From Crossaster papposus (taxonomy: Eukaryota > Echinodermata > Asteroidea > Velatida > Solasteridae), in contig JBAIAA010000526.1 of the NCBI GenBank assembly GCA_037893245.1, positions 1 through 64,000 on the forward strand: 64,000 bases of DNA, in the 5' to 3' direction. The translations under genes were made by a program, and so were the position numbers. Positions 33,330 to 44,858 of this stretch are shown here, one piece after another. Each line of letters starts with the position of its first letter. Position 1 is the first letter of the stretch. A model generated the notes under the pieces. The model saw only the letters and a program-made list of their open reading frames with translations. It was not told where the DNA came from and did no database searches.

Positions 33330-34949
33330 TTAGAGCAAATGGGACTGATTGAACGAAGTCCAAGAAGGTCTTTCTTCAGCATCCTGGCGAGCCACGAGGA
33401 AGGCCATGTCTTGGGCGTAGCTTGATTCAAGGGCAGCTCTGTTATCTTCAGATTGATTGAACCAGTCTATCGCCACATTCCCAAAGTCTGGACGAGTGAC
33501 TCCTCTGGCGACGTTCGTGTCGTGGACTGTCTCTAGGGCTGAAGGTACCTTCAGAGTTGTGTTTTTTGACGGATCAATAGTTGCCATCACACTGTCTGCA
33601 GGTGGAGGCCCCGTCTGCCACGCCGCAAGTTGGGTGGCATGAAATGTGTTCTTGCCGTCTAAGGTGTAATCATTTATATCGAGATTGTCGCCCGAAAAAT
33701 GGACAAACTTACCTGCAACCAAGTTATTTGGTACTACAGCTCCAGTTTGAGCATCAAGCACTTTTAATGTGGCTTCTGCCATACCTGTGTCGTACTTAAG
33801 CACCCTGTTGTAGCTTATGGTATGACCTGCATTGTGGAACAATTTAACAAGTTTCTTAGAACGCGTTGCTTGATGCAAAGTAAGATCCAAGCCAACATGT
33901 TTGGGTGGGGCTTTCTTGTCCCCACAAACTGCGTACACCATGTCTTGCCCAATGCTAAGGACTCTTGTCTTTTTGATAGCAGCAGTTTCATTTCTGGAAA
34001 CTGCTTCAAACTCTTGGTCTACATGATCCTGGCCAACAAGTAACACATTGACAAACATATTTACAGATGATGGTATGCTAGCTATTTCAGCCTTTTCATT
34101 TACATCTGTACCTTTGAAGGCTACATGTGACATTATATCACTTCGAAGTTTCAATGCCACATGAACTATGGGAAGAAACTCACTATCGTCTGGTTTGAAA
34201 ATTGGAATGCTGTCAAGACCAGACTGACTAGATGACTCTGATATATCAGTCAGAGGTACATGAGCAAATTGTACTGGGACCAAGAGAGTTCGTCTTTCAG
34301 ACGGTGCTACATTGCGCAAAACTATAAATTCGTAAAAGTCTGTAACAAACTTCAGCAAAGCGTCCTTGAAAGTTGCGGTCCGGCTAAGAAATGATGACGG
34401 TATGATGATGTATGTTTCATTGGCAAGTTCTTTGTATCTTTCAAGTACCGAAGAAAGCTCAAGAACATGGCCTTTCTCGGCAGATTGCCGAAGTTCCTGA
34501 GAAAGCCATACCATGGCCAAGTCAGTAGATTTACTTTCAATCTCTGCCTTCTTTGCATCTCGTAAGAACTTCTTCATACAGTTGGGATGGTAGCAGCCCT
34601 CAGCCGCAATCAGGTTATGGACATCAGCAATTCTAACAAAGATTTCATGAACGAACTTTGCATTGTCACAAATGTTCGAACTCATATTCAAGGTGCAAAC
34701 CCTACTGGTTTTCTGTTTACTTTCGTCAGATTGACAAAATAAGCACAATGTCCAGTCCATTCCAGTCGACTGACTGCGAAGAGGAGGATGTCTCGAAGGT
34801 CCTGCTTCATTAACACGAGACCTGCTGTCCATCTGACGTTGCTCTTTGGACCGTTCGCGTTCAAGTTTAGCATTTAGGTTGCTTTTGTGCGTATACTTGG
34901 CATAGCACTGCCTGTGCCAGCTCCGAAACAGGTTCTGCAGATTCGACAA
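33330..34949 (-). CDS. orphan 539-codon protein of the long-TIR element
   Basis: A long open frame beginning at a TTG, so the true start is upstream. In another frame just upstream (about 34935-35058) lies GIASIKESTDKRKKLRCDEY, a plausible N-terminal piece, so a frameshift or intron is likely near 34935. Visible features: a Cys/His cluster (CLFCQSDE ... GCYHPNCMKKF, preceded by HRQCYAKY) that looks zinc-binding. Then comes a helical middle, and a conserved-looking block VHFSGDNLDINDYTLDGK followed by NTFHATQLAAWQ. Multi-copy uncharacterised proteins with a similar DN-x-D...TLDG-x-x-TFH block exist, as I recall, in cnidarians, lancelets and fish; the function is unknown to me. The Asp-rich block could belong to an RNase H-like nuclease. 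The C-terminus overlaps the inner edge of the left TIR. Its location makes it the candidate transposase. Confidence 0.6.
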   Translation of the reverse strand: MSNLQNLFRSWHRQCYAKYTHKSNLNAKLERERSKEQRQMDSRSRVNEAGPSRHPPLRSQSTGMDWTLCLFCQSDESKQKTSRVCTLNMSSNICDNAKFVHEIFVRIADVHNLIAAEGCYHPNCMKKFLRDAKKAEIESKSTDLAMVWLSQELRQSAEKGHVLELSSVLERYKELANETYIIIPSSFLSRTATFKDALLKFVTDFYEFIVLRNVAPSERRTLLVPVQFAHVPLTDISESSSQSGLDSIPIFKPDDSEFLPIVHVALKLRSDIMSHVAFKGTDVNEKAEIASIPSSVNMFVNVLLVGQDHVDQEFEAVSRNETAAIKKTRVLSIGQDMVYAVCGDKKAPPKHVGLDLTLHQATRSKKLVKLFHNAGHTISYNRVLKYDTGMAEATLKVLDAQTGAVVPNNLVAGKFVHFSGDNLDINDYTLDGKNTFHATQLAAWQTGPPPADSVMATIDPSKNTTLKVPSALETVHDTNVARGVTRPDFGNVAIDWFNQSEDNRAALESSYAQDMAFLVARQDAEERPSWTSFNQSHLL

Positions 34950-36263
34950 ATAGAGCTGTCAGCCTGTCAACCAAAGCCCGATATTCGTCACACCTTAGCT
35001 TCTTCCTTTTATCTGTTGATTCCTTGATGGATGCTATGCCCCGTTTGGTCTGGTGGAAAAGCGTATCAGTCCGCCTTGACTCCTGGCATTATTATACAGA
35101 GATTAAAGGAGACCTCTTGTGGGCGCTTTAGATTTAGAACTGGTTCCATAGTTCCCCTGAGAAGAAGAAGGAAAATACAGGGGTAGAAGGAGGAATAAAG
35201 ATTCCTTGTAGGCAAGAAATAAAAACACTGATGAGTAATTTCTTTAGTTTTCCCAAATGTTTGTTACCCATGGTAGGGTTGCCCGGTTTTCCCCATCTGC
35301 AAAGGAGGAGAGAGTGGTAGAAGGCGATCAGTCGTTGTTTGACGTGAGCAACAGGTTTATTCATCTCATCTCTACTGATTCTCATAATTAGAGATCACTT
35401 CTTAAATAATGGTATTCAATTGATAATTACCTTAAAGATAACAGTTGGCCATAAAACTGTTCTATAACATAGCTCATATCAATGTATAATTACCACTAAG
35501 CAGTAATTAGAATCCAGCAATACATATTTTCTTTGTAAACAAACAATTCTCGCATAAATAGGTGTTTTCTATAGTTGAAACCAAATGCGCATGCGCAGAA
35601 AATTACCCAACGACGGGGATTTCCCTAATTACTGTAATTAGTACTCACCGCACATGCCCAGAAAGTATCGAACCACATTGACAACGCCACTGAGTCACCG
35701 ACTAGGTGCAACATAACATCTAGGCCTATATCAGTTTAGATTAACTTGTAATACACTTGTAATGTAAATTCAGCATTTCGACAAATCATGTATGTTGAAA
35801 CCTGACCTTTAAATATCCTGTGTCAAGGTCATGCAATGTCTAGTGGAAAAGTGATTTTATCGATGAAATATGGCAATCAATACATCGCTTTGGTTAGCTA
35901 CAAATAATATCAGACGACTATCATGATAATTTCTTACGGTATCCTGACATGCATACATAACGCTAGGCCAAATGTTATGGAAAATCCAGTTTTATCCAAG
36001 AAATTACTTCAAAATCGAGTTGCTGAGTCGGATCGACCATTATTCATGCAAGTAACACATTTCACACGTACACGTCAGTTCATAGTTTGTTAATTGTAAA
36101 GATAACGAATTTAATAACCTGCAAAGGTGGATGGAGTGACAGAACCCAGCCAGAAAGCGATCAGTCGTTATTTGACGTGATGCAACTGTGCAACAGGTTT
36201 ATTAATCTGTTGATTCGCCCTCAATTTGATAGGAACTTCACAGAAGTTGCCGATACAACCAAA

Positions 36264-36291
36264 TGTGTAGGGGGGGGGGGGGGGGGGGGGT
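36264..36291. repeat. poly-G run
   Basis: About 20 consecutive G followed by 'tggtg', inside the interior of the long-TIR element, close to the right TIR. Confidence 0.9.
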
Positions 36292-36434
36292 GGTGTCATA
36301 AATCTAACCGTTACATGTTCATTATGTATACCTATCAATATCCACATAGGCCTACTGTCATTATACATTATACTAGTATACTGCTGGGCTTTGTTTTGTA
36401 TAACTAGTGCATTTATTACTACATTTGTATTGCC

Positions 36435-36555
36435 GATCTCGGTCGGTCTCGGCACCGAGACCAGACATCCGAGACCAAGACCGAGTCATTAAGATTCGAG
36501 ACCAAGACCGGCTAGCCATGACCGAGACAAGGCCCGAGACCGGTCTCGAGTACTA
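36435..36555. repeat. GAGACC-AAGACCG tandem array
   Basis: Irregular tandem copies of 'gagaccaagaccg', 'cggtctcgg' and 'gagaccggtctcgag', forming several small palindromes around GAGACC/GGTCTC. Confidence 0.8.
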
Positions 36556-37168
36556 CCTCACTACTTTAGACAGTGGGTAGGGAATCCCACCCTGTGAGGT
36601 ATTGTATATAGGGGCCTACCACAGCACCAGCATTGTGTAGGGATGCACACAAATTCCTAATAATTGGTATTTTGCACTAATTGACCCTTGGCTCTAATTA
36701 CCATCCTAATTATAATAATTTATAAAACCAAATACCACATTCCTGTCCCTCGGTACCCAAAACAATGTAAATCAGCCAGAGAACACCGATCAAACGTGCA
36801 TAGGTTTGAAAAACAGGCTGTTTGAAAAACAGGCTGTAGAAACTCATTCCGTGGTAAAAAAAGAGAAAGTCCAATGGTTAAGGAGATATTGTCAAAAGAA
36901 GTGAATAATTCTCATTAATTTCGATATTTTGACATGCTGTGTATGATTTATTAAAAAAGAAATTGCTAAATTATTAACATCATAAGATTTAGAAGGTAAA
37001 ATAAACCATTTCTTGTGAAAAACAGAAATTTGCACCCAAAGACCTTTGACCTTAATTACTGACCTAATTAGGCAATTTCGAGAAACACAAAAGGATATTC
37101 ATATTCAGCACAAAATTATCTTTCAGAATCACCTATTTGTTTGCTTTTCCTCAAAAATGCCTCATGCA

Positions 37169-38021
37169 ACTTAAATAGGCACATTTCTGGATTTGTTGCC
37201 TAGACTAAAGTCTCTTTCCGGTCCCCTTCAGAGTCAGTAGCACATAGCGCCATACCCCATCAACTTCAGTGCGCTGAGTTCTGGCTTCAAGCATCTGGAC
37301 TGCCTGCTGATCGTGCTTAGAGCGGGTAGTCTGCTTGTCATTCTAGTATGGTACCACGTCTGCCTGCCACAGCCTCTCTACGTGCTGCATGATGTCAGTG
37401 GTTTGTGGAAACAGAGCAGTTTTAAAGACTCTTTGTTCTCTCTGCTGCTTGAGGTTCCCCGCAGGTCCCTGAAGAGTCCAGCCTAACTTAGTATTGATGG
37501 CAACTGAAGCACCACAAGGGCCAGACTTTATTGGGTGTCTTGGCACAATGAGATCTGCTTGATCAGATCCAATGAGAACATGTGGGGGAGCGTCATCGAC
37601 TACAGGCAGCTAAAGGTGACGGAGATGAGGGTAGCGGTACTGTAGAGATCTAACAGGATGGGTGTAGGCTACTGGGACAAGCACAGGTTACTGGCTGAGA
37701 AAGCTCCAGTTACGGTGTAAATTTCTTCCGGTGTTTCCCTGGCTGATACCTTGAATGTACAAGACTGGCCTTGACCTTCGACGATGTCTTTACGTACTGT
37801 CCTCAGCAACAAAGTCTCTGAGTTGCAGCAAAGCTGGAGTCTGTCAGCTGCTGACTGGAGTATAGCAGGTTTTTTTCAGAACCATCATCTAATATGGCGT
37901 ATGTGTCGATGGATCCCCCTGGACCATGGAGGGTCACTGGTAGAATATTCAACATGACGTTTTGGGGGCGAGTGGGTTTGTCCACGAAGACAGATTGATT
38001 GGACGTCTGGAGCCTATACAC
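37169..38021 (-). pseudogene. BEL/Pao protease and protease-RT linker
   Basis: Frame 37803-38021 contains LNILPVTLHGPGGSIDTYAI then LDDGSEKNLL, the BEL/Pao aspartic protease active-site region (DDGS in place of DTG/DSG). Frame 37343-37546 holds the downstream linker: GPCGASVAINTKLGWTLQGP and MQHVERLWQAD. A third frame (about 37200-37340) reads QDxQAVQMLEARTQ-like sequence before the long-TIR element cuts in at 37168. Frame changes between these pieces show decay. The protease would release the mature particle proteins. Confidence 0.8.
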
Positions 38022-38075
38022 ATGACTGGTGGCCTTCTGGGCAGCATCATGTTGGACGATGAGGTGAATTTCCTT

Positions 38076-39845
38076 TCAAGTATGACAAGGCTTCTTCAAT
38101 GTACAGTCCTCCGGCTTATGGGCTTGCCCACACTTCCAGCAACGTCCCTTGTCTTTGATCCAGTGAACAATCTTGTCGGTGCTCAACTTCTTAACCTCTG
38201 GGCATCCGCCAAGGAAGTGCTCTTTGTCATCACAGTAGGGACAGCATGGTTTGGGTTTGTATTTGGGTTTTTCCTGGGTGTTCGGTGAGGCCATGAACAT
38301 GGTTGTAGAAACTTCCTTCTTCAATGGTCGGTGCTGAGTTTGTTGGGCTGGTTTAGAGCTTGCTGGATTGTAACAGGATGAAGCTCTGCTTGCGAAGCTT
38401 TGAGACTGAGACTTTGTACGAAGCTACTCCGCAAACTGGGGCAGTTGTGTTTTAGTATCCCCTGTTCAGACAGTACTCCATGAAGCTGTTCCGGTGAGAG
38501 GGGCCAGTTTAGTCAGAAGCCGATCAACATGTGATCCACATCTAAGTTTAACTCTGTCTGCTCCTTCCAATGCTTTGAGCAATCCAACGAGGGACAGCAC
38601 TTCAAGAGATAAGTCTTCAAAGGCATCAATGTCTCCATACTTTATAGGAGAAGTTGACATGATAGCTCCAATTTCACTATGCACAAGCTGTCTGGGTTGT
38701 CCGTACTTGCCGGTGAGGGCTTGGAGGGCCTCGGTATACGGTTGACTGGCATACAGGAATGACTTGGCAAGCTTCAATGCTCGGCCACCAAGTCAGTCGA
38801 TTCAATATTTGGAATTTATACTGCTCGGTAAGATGAAGATGTACATCAATAAGATTCACCAAAGCCAGTTTGAGAAGGGCGAATTCTGTATCCTTCCCAT
38901 CATTAAACTTTGGTAGGGTAGGTTTGGGAATCTCATGTGACGAGGCGACAAGGAGATCCATGACTGTTGGTGTCGGTGACACTGTCGAGGAGGGCACAGA
39001 AACCACTGGTATGGCAAGTGCGGAGTACAAGCCCTTGGAGTATCTTGTCTTGGAGCGACATCGCTGGTTACCACTGATGCAGACATGTTTGCACTCACTG
39101 GGGAACCGTGACAAACAAAGGCTGAAACACATGGTTGTGTCTGCTGAATGTCCGGTCGTGAGGTCAAGAATGGGGCACCAGATGGAGTTGGATGACAGAC
39201 AGAGGATGAAACACAGGGTAGTGTTTGCTGAATGTCTGGGAGTGATGTCAAAGATAGAGCACTTGGTTTACTTTGACAAACAGAGGATGAAACACCTGAG
39301 GGTGTTTGCTGAATGTCTAGCAGTGGAGTAGAGGAGGGGTCACTCTGTGAAAGTGGCTGATTATCTGTAACTGGCGAAGGACTAAGTGTCGGAGTTTTGG
39401 TTGGTGGAATCTCACCCGTTGGTGATGACTCGTTGTTGATCATAGAACTGATGGCCTCAGCTTCAGTAAGTTCTTGTTAGGCCAAACGTAGTCTTCTTTG
39501 GCAAGACAATTTGGTAGTGAGGGCTTCACAATCTCGAATAGCTTGATGCTCTATTTCTTCGGCTTTAAGTCGGGCAGAGCGAGTCTGGTTATCAAGTTCA
39601 CGAAGCTGTTCATCGGCAGCCTCATCTTCTTGAAATTGACATTTTAGCTCATCGAGACGATTTCTCCTTCGTAGTGCGCGCATCTTGGCTGCACATTTAT
39701 CACTCGGACCAGACAGGTTTGAGTGGCGGGAGCTGGATGAGCTATTGGTATGTTGGCTGTGTTTGGAGGAGTGTTTACTTGGGGGAGTACTCTCATCACC
39801 ATCATGACCCTGGTCCAGAACATCATCGGTATGGTGTTGAGACAT
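38076..39845 (-). pseudogene. gag: BEL/Pao Gag
   Basis: Pieces in order on the minus strand. 39477-39845 starts MSQHHTDDVLDQGHDGDEST, Ser-rich, then a charged coiled coil (RRRNRLDELKCQFQEDEAAD...). 38856-39443 is Ser/Pro-rich and repetitive (SLPDIQQTLPCVSSSVCH-type repeats, three units). 38677-38880 and 38466-38777 hold the capsid-like DUF1759 region (KLAKSFLYASQPYTEALQAL, YGDIDAFEDLSLEVLSLVG). 38076-38324 carries Cys/His knuckles (CCPYCDDKEHFLGGC, CWKCGQAHKPEDC). Frames shift between the pieces. It would form the virus-like particle; this copy is broken. Confidence 0.85.
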
Positions 39846-39896
39846 TCTGGTATTAGTAAAAGCTGAATGTATCCGCAGGTCGCTGGTTCGAAGAAT

Positions 39897-39914
39897 CCGC
39901 GACTCGAAGGACCA
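39897..39914 (-). other. BEL/Pao primer-binding site
   Basis: The minus strand reads TGGTCCTTCGAGTCGCGG immediately inside the 5' LTR. The complement on the plus strand ends in acca like a tRNA 3' end with its T-arm side, as BEL elements often show. Confidence 0.75.
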
Positions 39915-40172
39915 TGAAAGAAGGGGCAGGTCAGGAGATTGGTGATGAAGTCTAGGATTTGGTGGTTCACTCCTTTAATTACTGATTGTTCACTAATTAC
40001 AATTATGAAGAAGTCTGTGTGATTAAGTGCCATGGAGTGGTGGCGGCCGTGTAAGCCGTAAGCCGTGTAATCGAAGCCGTGGTTCTACAAGAAAACCAAA
40101 TTAATACAATAGTAAATATTGGGAAGTACTGGAATTATAATGTGACATTGAGACCTACAAAGTCATAGAGGA
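39915..40172 (-). repeat. BEL/Pao 5' LTR, inner part
   Basis: Aligns with 17595-17860 of the other LTR (for example 'gggcaggtcaggaga.tggtgatgaagtctagg', 'gccgtggttctacaagaaaacc'). It is broken at the GAGGA duplication by Gypsy-B; the outer part resumes at 45018-45023. Confidence 0.9.
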
Positions 40173-40331
40173 TGTTACATTCACACTTATCCTATATAGC
40201 GCCCTCTGTTGATATAGCCAACTCGCTTGTCCAAGATGGCACTGATAGCGACTAGGAGTAAATAAAACAGTTCAGTTCTAAAGTCTGTCAGTCTCTTCCT
40301 CATTAAAGATATAGCCTACGAGCATATTACA
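40173..40331 (+). repeat. Gypsy-B 5' LTR and following primer-binding site
   Basis: TGTTACATTC...CATATTACA, containing an AATAAA signal near 40259. TGGTGGCAGCGGTAAAGC (40332-40349) follows at once as the primer-binding site. Confidence 0.95.
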
Positions 40332-40482
40332 TGGTGGCAGCGGTAAAGCTAAGGATCTATGTGAGTACCGAAACTAGATCTCAGATGATGTTTTAAGCTA
40401 AAATTGACTGCATTTACGGCCACGAATTTTTCAACGTGAATACTCAACCACATGTATACCGCTACAACAATAACTGTACACA

Positions 40483-41434
40483 ATGGCATTCAGCTCGGCA
40501 GTTTCTGCCCCCAATATGGATTGGGAGACCACAGATATTGTCGTAACTTTCACTAGATTCAAACAAAAATGCCAACTGATGTTCTCCAGTGTCCTGAAGA
40601 CTGCCACTGATGAAGAAAGAGCAAGTTACCTCCTCTTGTGGGTCGGAGAACAAGGCCTGGATAAATACAATAGTTGGAGTTTCGATAATGAGGATGACAG
40701 GAAGAAACCTGATGTGCTGTTGTCTCGCTTCAAACAACACATAGAGCCCCGGTCAAACCATCGCATTTTCCGGTACAAACTACAGGACATGAGACAAAAC
40801 CTGGACGAGACTGCTGATGATTTTGTAACCAAAATAAAATAGTAGCAGTGAAATGCAAATATCGCGATGATAAGGAACGGGAGGACAGACTGGTTGATCA
40901 GCTCATCTGTGGATCAGCCCACAAACATGTACAGAAAGCACTCATTGGGAGAGACGAAACTCTGACACTGAACGAGGCCATCGAAGCTGCCCGAAGTCAT
41001 GAGGCAACCGCAAAGCAGCTCCAGTCACTGCCAGATAAAGCACAGACCCCCCAAGTACCAGAGCAGAAAGGACTGTGAACGCAATCAAGCCAAAGCAGTA
41101 TCGCAAGCAACAAAAGCAGAAAACATGCAACAACTGTGGTCGTGTACATGAACTACTACCAAGAAGTAACTGCCCTGCCTATGGCAACACATGTCGTAAA
41201 TGTGGAAAAGACAACCACTGGCAGTCGGTGTGCAGAGCTGGGAAACCCCAGCGACGCGATGGACGCGATCAACGCTCCAAGTCTCCACGCAGACGCGTCC
41301 ACTATCTCGTTGCTGATGACAGCCCTGATGAATTCCTCACGATTGGCACAATCGACGTCAGCAGCACTGGATCAACTGGCGATACTAGAGAAGAAGTATT
41401 CGCCAAACTGTGCATCAAACAAAAGAATAGGTGA
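40483..41434 (+). pseudogene. gag: Gypsy-B Gag
   Basis: Three frame pieces: 40483-40842 (starts MAFSSAVSAPNMDWETTDIV; FKQKCQLMFSSVL, YLLLWVGEQGLDKYNSWSF), 40848-41078 (DRLVDQLICGSAHKHVQKAL, LNEAIEAARSHEA) and 41075-41434. The last has the zinc knuckle CNNCGRVHELLPRSNCPAYG with a second CRKCGKDNHWQSVC. The capsid-to-nucleocapsid order is normal for this Gypsy group. A TAG at 40840 plus frame changes near 40845 and 41075 break the protein. Confidence 0.85.
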
Positions 41435-41440
41435 CCAGTC

Positions 41441-41821
41441 ATGCTCCGTTGCAAGGTTGACACTGGAGCACAGAGCAACCTACTACCCCTTCACCTCTTC
41501 CGCATCATCTTTCCGGATAAACTGGACAGTGAGGGGAACCCAAAGCCCGGTAGCCTAGTGAACAGTAAAATGGCTCTCACAGCATACGGCGGTTCCAAGA
41601 TAACACAGCTGGGTACCATCGAATTCCCATGTGCTTACAAAGACACGAGATACAGCTGTGTCTTTTACGTCACCGACGCAGCGGGACCAGCTATCCTTGG
41701 TTTGAGAACGTGCCAAGCTTTGAACCTGATAACATTGCACTGCTCTGTGGAGAGGAATCCGATGGTTGATACCAACGGGCCCAAGATTTCAACCGAAACC
41801 GGAACAACTGCGACCCAGTAA
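41441..41821 (+). pseudogene. Gypsy-B protease
   Basis: 126-codon frame with CKVDTGAQSNLLPLHLFRII (DTG active site), KLTAYGGSKI-like segment and GPAILGLRTCQALNLI (the ILGL flap-side motif). It overlaps the RT frame by about 55 bases in a different register, so it is separated from RT by a frame shift near 41770-41820. Confidence 0.85.
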
Positions 41822-42875
41822 AGTACGACGAGTTCACTTGGCTGACCCGATAACGAAACCTGCTACAACACCTCCAGTGCACAAGTCTCCAAAATACATT
41901 CGCAGTGATAGACCACTCGAAGATCGACCACCGATCAAAGACAAGGCAGACCTGCTAGAAATGTACCCCGATTGTTTTGATGAGACAGTTGGGTGCTTTA
42001 AGAACTTTAAATACCGCATTAGCCTTGACCTAGAGGCGAAGCCAGTTGTACACCCACCACGCCGAGTCCCCTTGGAGCTCAAAAGCAGGCTCAAGGCAGA
42101 ACTCACAGAGATGGAAAAAAAATACATCATTGCGAAGCTATCAAAACCAACAGACTGGGTGAACTCCCTTGTCATACGTGAAAAAAAGAACGGCAGACTA
42201 CGCTTGTGCCCCGACCCGAAGGATCTCAATAAAGCGATCAAGCGAGATCACTACCCCGTGCCTACTCTGGAAGAAATCATCCCAAAGTTATCCGGTGCCA
42301 AGATGTTCAGTAAGCTCGATGCACGAAACGGCTACTGGGACGTCCAGTTAGCTGAGGACTCCACATACCTCACTACGTTCAACACCCCCTTCGGACGGTA
42401 CAGGTTCCTGCGCATGCCCTTTGGCCTTTGGATGAGTCAAGATGTTTCCCAACAGAAAGTTGACGAAACCTACCGTGAATGTGCAGGCACTGTTGGAATA
42501 GCGGATGACGTTCAGGTATACGGCTCCAGTGAGCGTGACCATGACATACACCTGCATGAGGCCATGGAACGCACTCGCAAATCCGGCATCAAACTCAATG
42601 CATACAAATGCGTCATCAAGACACCAGAGTGCAGTTTCTTTGGGTTACTGTACTCAGCAGACGGGGTGAAGCCTAACTCAGAAAAGGTTAAAGCACTTTC
42701 GGAAATGCACCCTCCGGGTACCAGAAAGGAACTACGCACCTTTCTTGGCCTAGTGAATTACATGGGCCCCTTCGTCCCTAACTTGGCTGACCACACATTG
42801 CCACTAAGGGAACTACTTCGTCAAGATGTCGAGTACAACTGGTCCCCATCTCACACGAGATATGATAGTCTATGA
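41766..42875 (+). pseudogene. Gypsy-B reverse transcriptase
   Basis: 369-codon frame. RT landmarks: YPDCFDETVGCFKNFKYRI, EKKNGRLRLCPDPKDLNKAI, MFSKLDARNGYWDVQL, RMPFGLWMSQDVSQQKVDE and the catalytic segment GIADDVQVYG, where IADD replaces the usual VDD/IDD. Then NAYKCVIKTPECSFFGLLYS and RTFLGLVNYMGPFVPNLAD. The frame ends at 42875 in a patch of 'tatgatag' repeats (about 42860-42890) that probably caused the shift into the RNase H frame. Confidence 0.9.
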
Positions 42876-44683
42876 TAGCTATGATAGCTACATAAACCAC
42901 ACTGGCATATTACAATCAGAAACAGCCAGTAATACTTCAAGTCGACGCATCGACCAAGGGACTGGGCGCCACACTGGTACAGAATGGCCGACCAATCGCA
43001 TTCGCATCGAAAGCCCTCACTCCAGCGGAAACACGATACGCGAACATTGAACGAGAACTACTCGCAGTAATGTACGGATGTGAGAAATTTCATACATACC
43101 TCTACGGTAGGGAGTTCACGGTGGAAAGCGACCACCGTCCTCTCGAACACATCCACAGGAAGAACTTGATGACAGCTCCACCACGACTACAGCGAATTCT
43201 TCTGCGCCTACAGGCATATGATTTTGAGTTACGCTACAAGCCTCGAAAGGAAATGGTTGTTGCAGATGCTCTTTCACGTCTATCGCCGCATGAGAGACAT
43301 GCGATCCCGCACATGAAAGTGCGCATACACGACATCGTCAGTGTTACACCGACAAAGCTTGAGAAGATCAAACAAGAAACAACCAAAGATGCCAACCTTC
43401 AACTCCTAATACAGCAAATCACAGAAGGCTGGCCGGACAGTATCAAGAAGATACATCGAACCATCAGACCATACTGGTCAGTCAGACATTATATCGCGAT
43501 CGAAGATGGGGTACTTCTAGTTGGCAGTAGAATCCTGATTCCAGCAACACTGCAACAGGACATACTCCAGCAAGTCCACAACAGTCATCAAGGTGCAGAA
43601 AAGTGTAAACTGCGCGCCAAAACCTGTGTCTATTGGCCATGAATCTACAAAGACATTGACAACATTGTGACAGAGTGTCAAGCATGCCAGAAATACCAAC
43701 GGTCCCAACCGCGAGAACCAATGATCACCATGGAAATCCCACCACGCCCATGGCACACACTGGGAGCAGACCTCTTCCATCATGACAAAGTGTGGTACTT
43801 GATCATTGCAGATTATTATTCAAAGTTTCCCTTTATTCGCAAACTGGACAACCTCACAGCGAACACAATCACCAAAATTACACGAGTGCTATTCGCCGAA
43901 CAAGGCATTCCACACGTTATAATATGTGATAATGGCACTCAATTCACCGCAGCACAGTTCCGAGCTCTAGCACAGCAGTATGGTTTCCAGATTCAGACAT
44001 CATCACCATACTACCCCAGAGGCCATGGTTTCATTGAACGCCACATTTAGTCAACTAAGCGCATCCTAAACAAATGCAGTGAATCCGGAGACGACCCAAA
44101 CCTCGCCCTCCTCAGTTTGCGCACAACCCCACTGAAGTCCAACCTCGCGTCTCCTGCTGAGCTACTGAACAGACGAACGTACAAGACAACACTACCATCA
44201 CGTCCTCGCCCCTCACCAGATCACGAGGATGTCCGCTCACAACTTGCGTCGAACCAGTCTTCACAAGCTCACAACTACAACAAACACACCACCCCACTTT
44301 GAGACCTCCTCCAAGGTCAACCAGTCTACGTCCAAAACCCACTTAGCAAGACGTGGAGCAGAGACAAAATAGTGAGCAAATCCGTCACCCCACGATCTTT
44401 CCAGGTGGAAACTGATACAGGAAGTCAACTCCGACGAAACAGGATTCATCTGAGACCAGCACAACCGAAGTCTACAAACCCAGCACGCAACGACATCACC
44501 GCTCCTAACCCTCCGCGCAAACTACCCCCACCTCTCACACAGACACACCTACCGGTACATGCACTCGTTCCGGCAGGAAGATCGTCAAACCTCAACGACT
44601 TGATTTGTAAAGCTTGTATATTTCACAGTAAGATTGAACTAATCAAAATCAAACATTCAAACAGACAAGATTATAAAAATTAA
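42876..44683 (+). pseudogene. Gypsy-B RNase H and integrase
   Basis: From about 42980 one frame runs on to 44683. RNase H: ALTPAETRYANIERELLAVM, FTVESDHRPLEHI, VVADALSRLSPHE. Integrase: zinc site H...H in QQVHNSHQGAEKC and C-x2-C in ECQACQKY; catalytic Asp in TLGADLFHHD, Asp in IICDNGTQFT, Glu in GFIERH. Three stop codons interrupt it: TGA 43640-43642, TAG 44048-44050 (just after the catalytic Glu) and TGA 44300-44302. A C-terminal VYVQNPLSKTW...RNRIHLRPA segment follows. Dead copy. Confidence 0.9.
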
Positions 44684-44858
44684 TGACAGTACATTTGAAC
44701 AAGTTTATACGAAAAGATTTTGAACCCTGTGAACTCTCTAAACTGTGATTGAACTCTGATTGAAATAATTGGACTCGTGAACAATGGACATTGTTGAACT
44801 CATTTAATTATCAGATTATTGAGATTATACACTGTATCAATCTTTAAAGAAAAGGGGA

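Larger units (their letters stand above)
32876..37168 (-). mobile_element. 4.3-kb element with ~470-bp terminal inverted repeats, unknown superfamily
   Basis: The left TIR (32876-33336) and right TIR (36691-37168) match inverted almost throughout: TGCATGAGGCATTT, 'gaggaaaagcaaacaaatagg', 'ggtcagtaattaaggtcaaagg', 'ctctggctgatttacattgtttt', 'ataaattattataattagga'. The interior carries a 539-codon minus frame and direct copies of 'gcgatcagtcgtt.tttgacgtga' near 35320 and 36158. It interrupts BEL/Pao between protease/linker and RT. No clear target duplication was found. Confidence 0.8.

Noticed and set aside
39897-39914. tRNA gene end (CCA-like) beside the BEL/Pao LTR
   Set aside because: Only the 3' 18 bases look tRNA-like and they lie exactly at the primer-binding position; no tRNA body is present.
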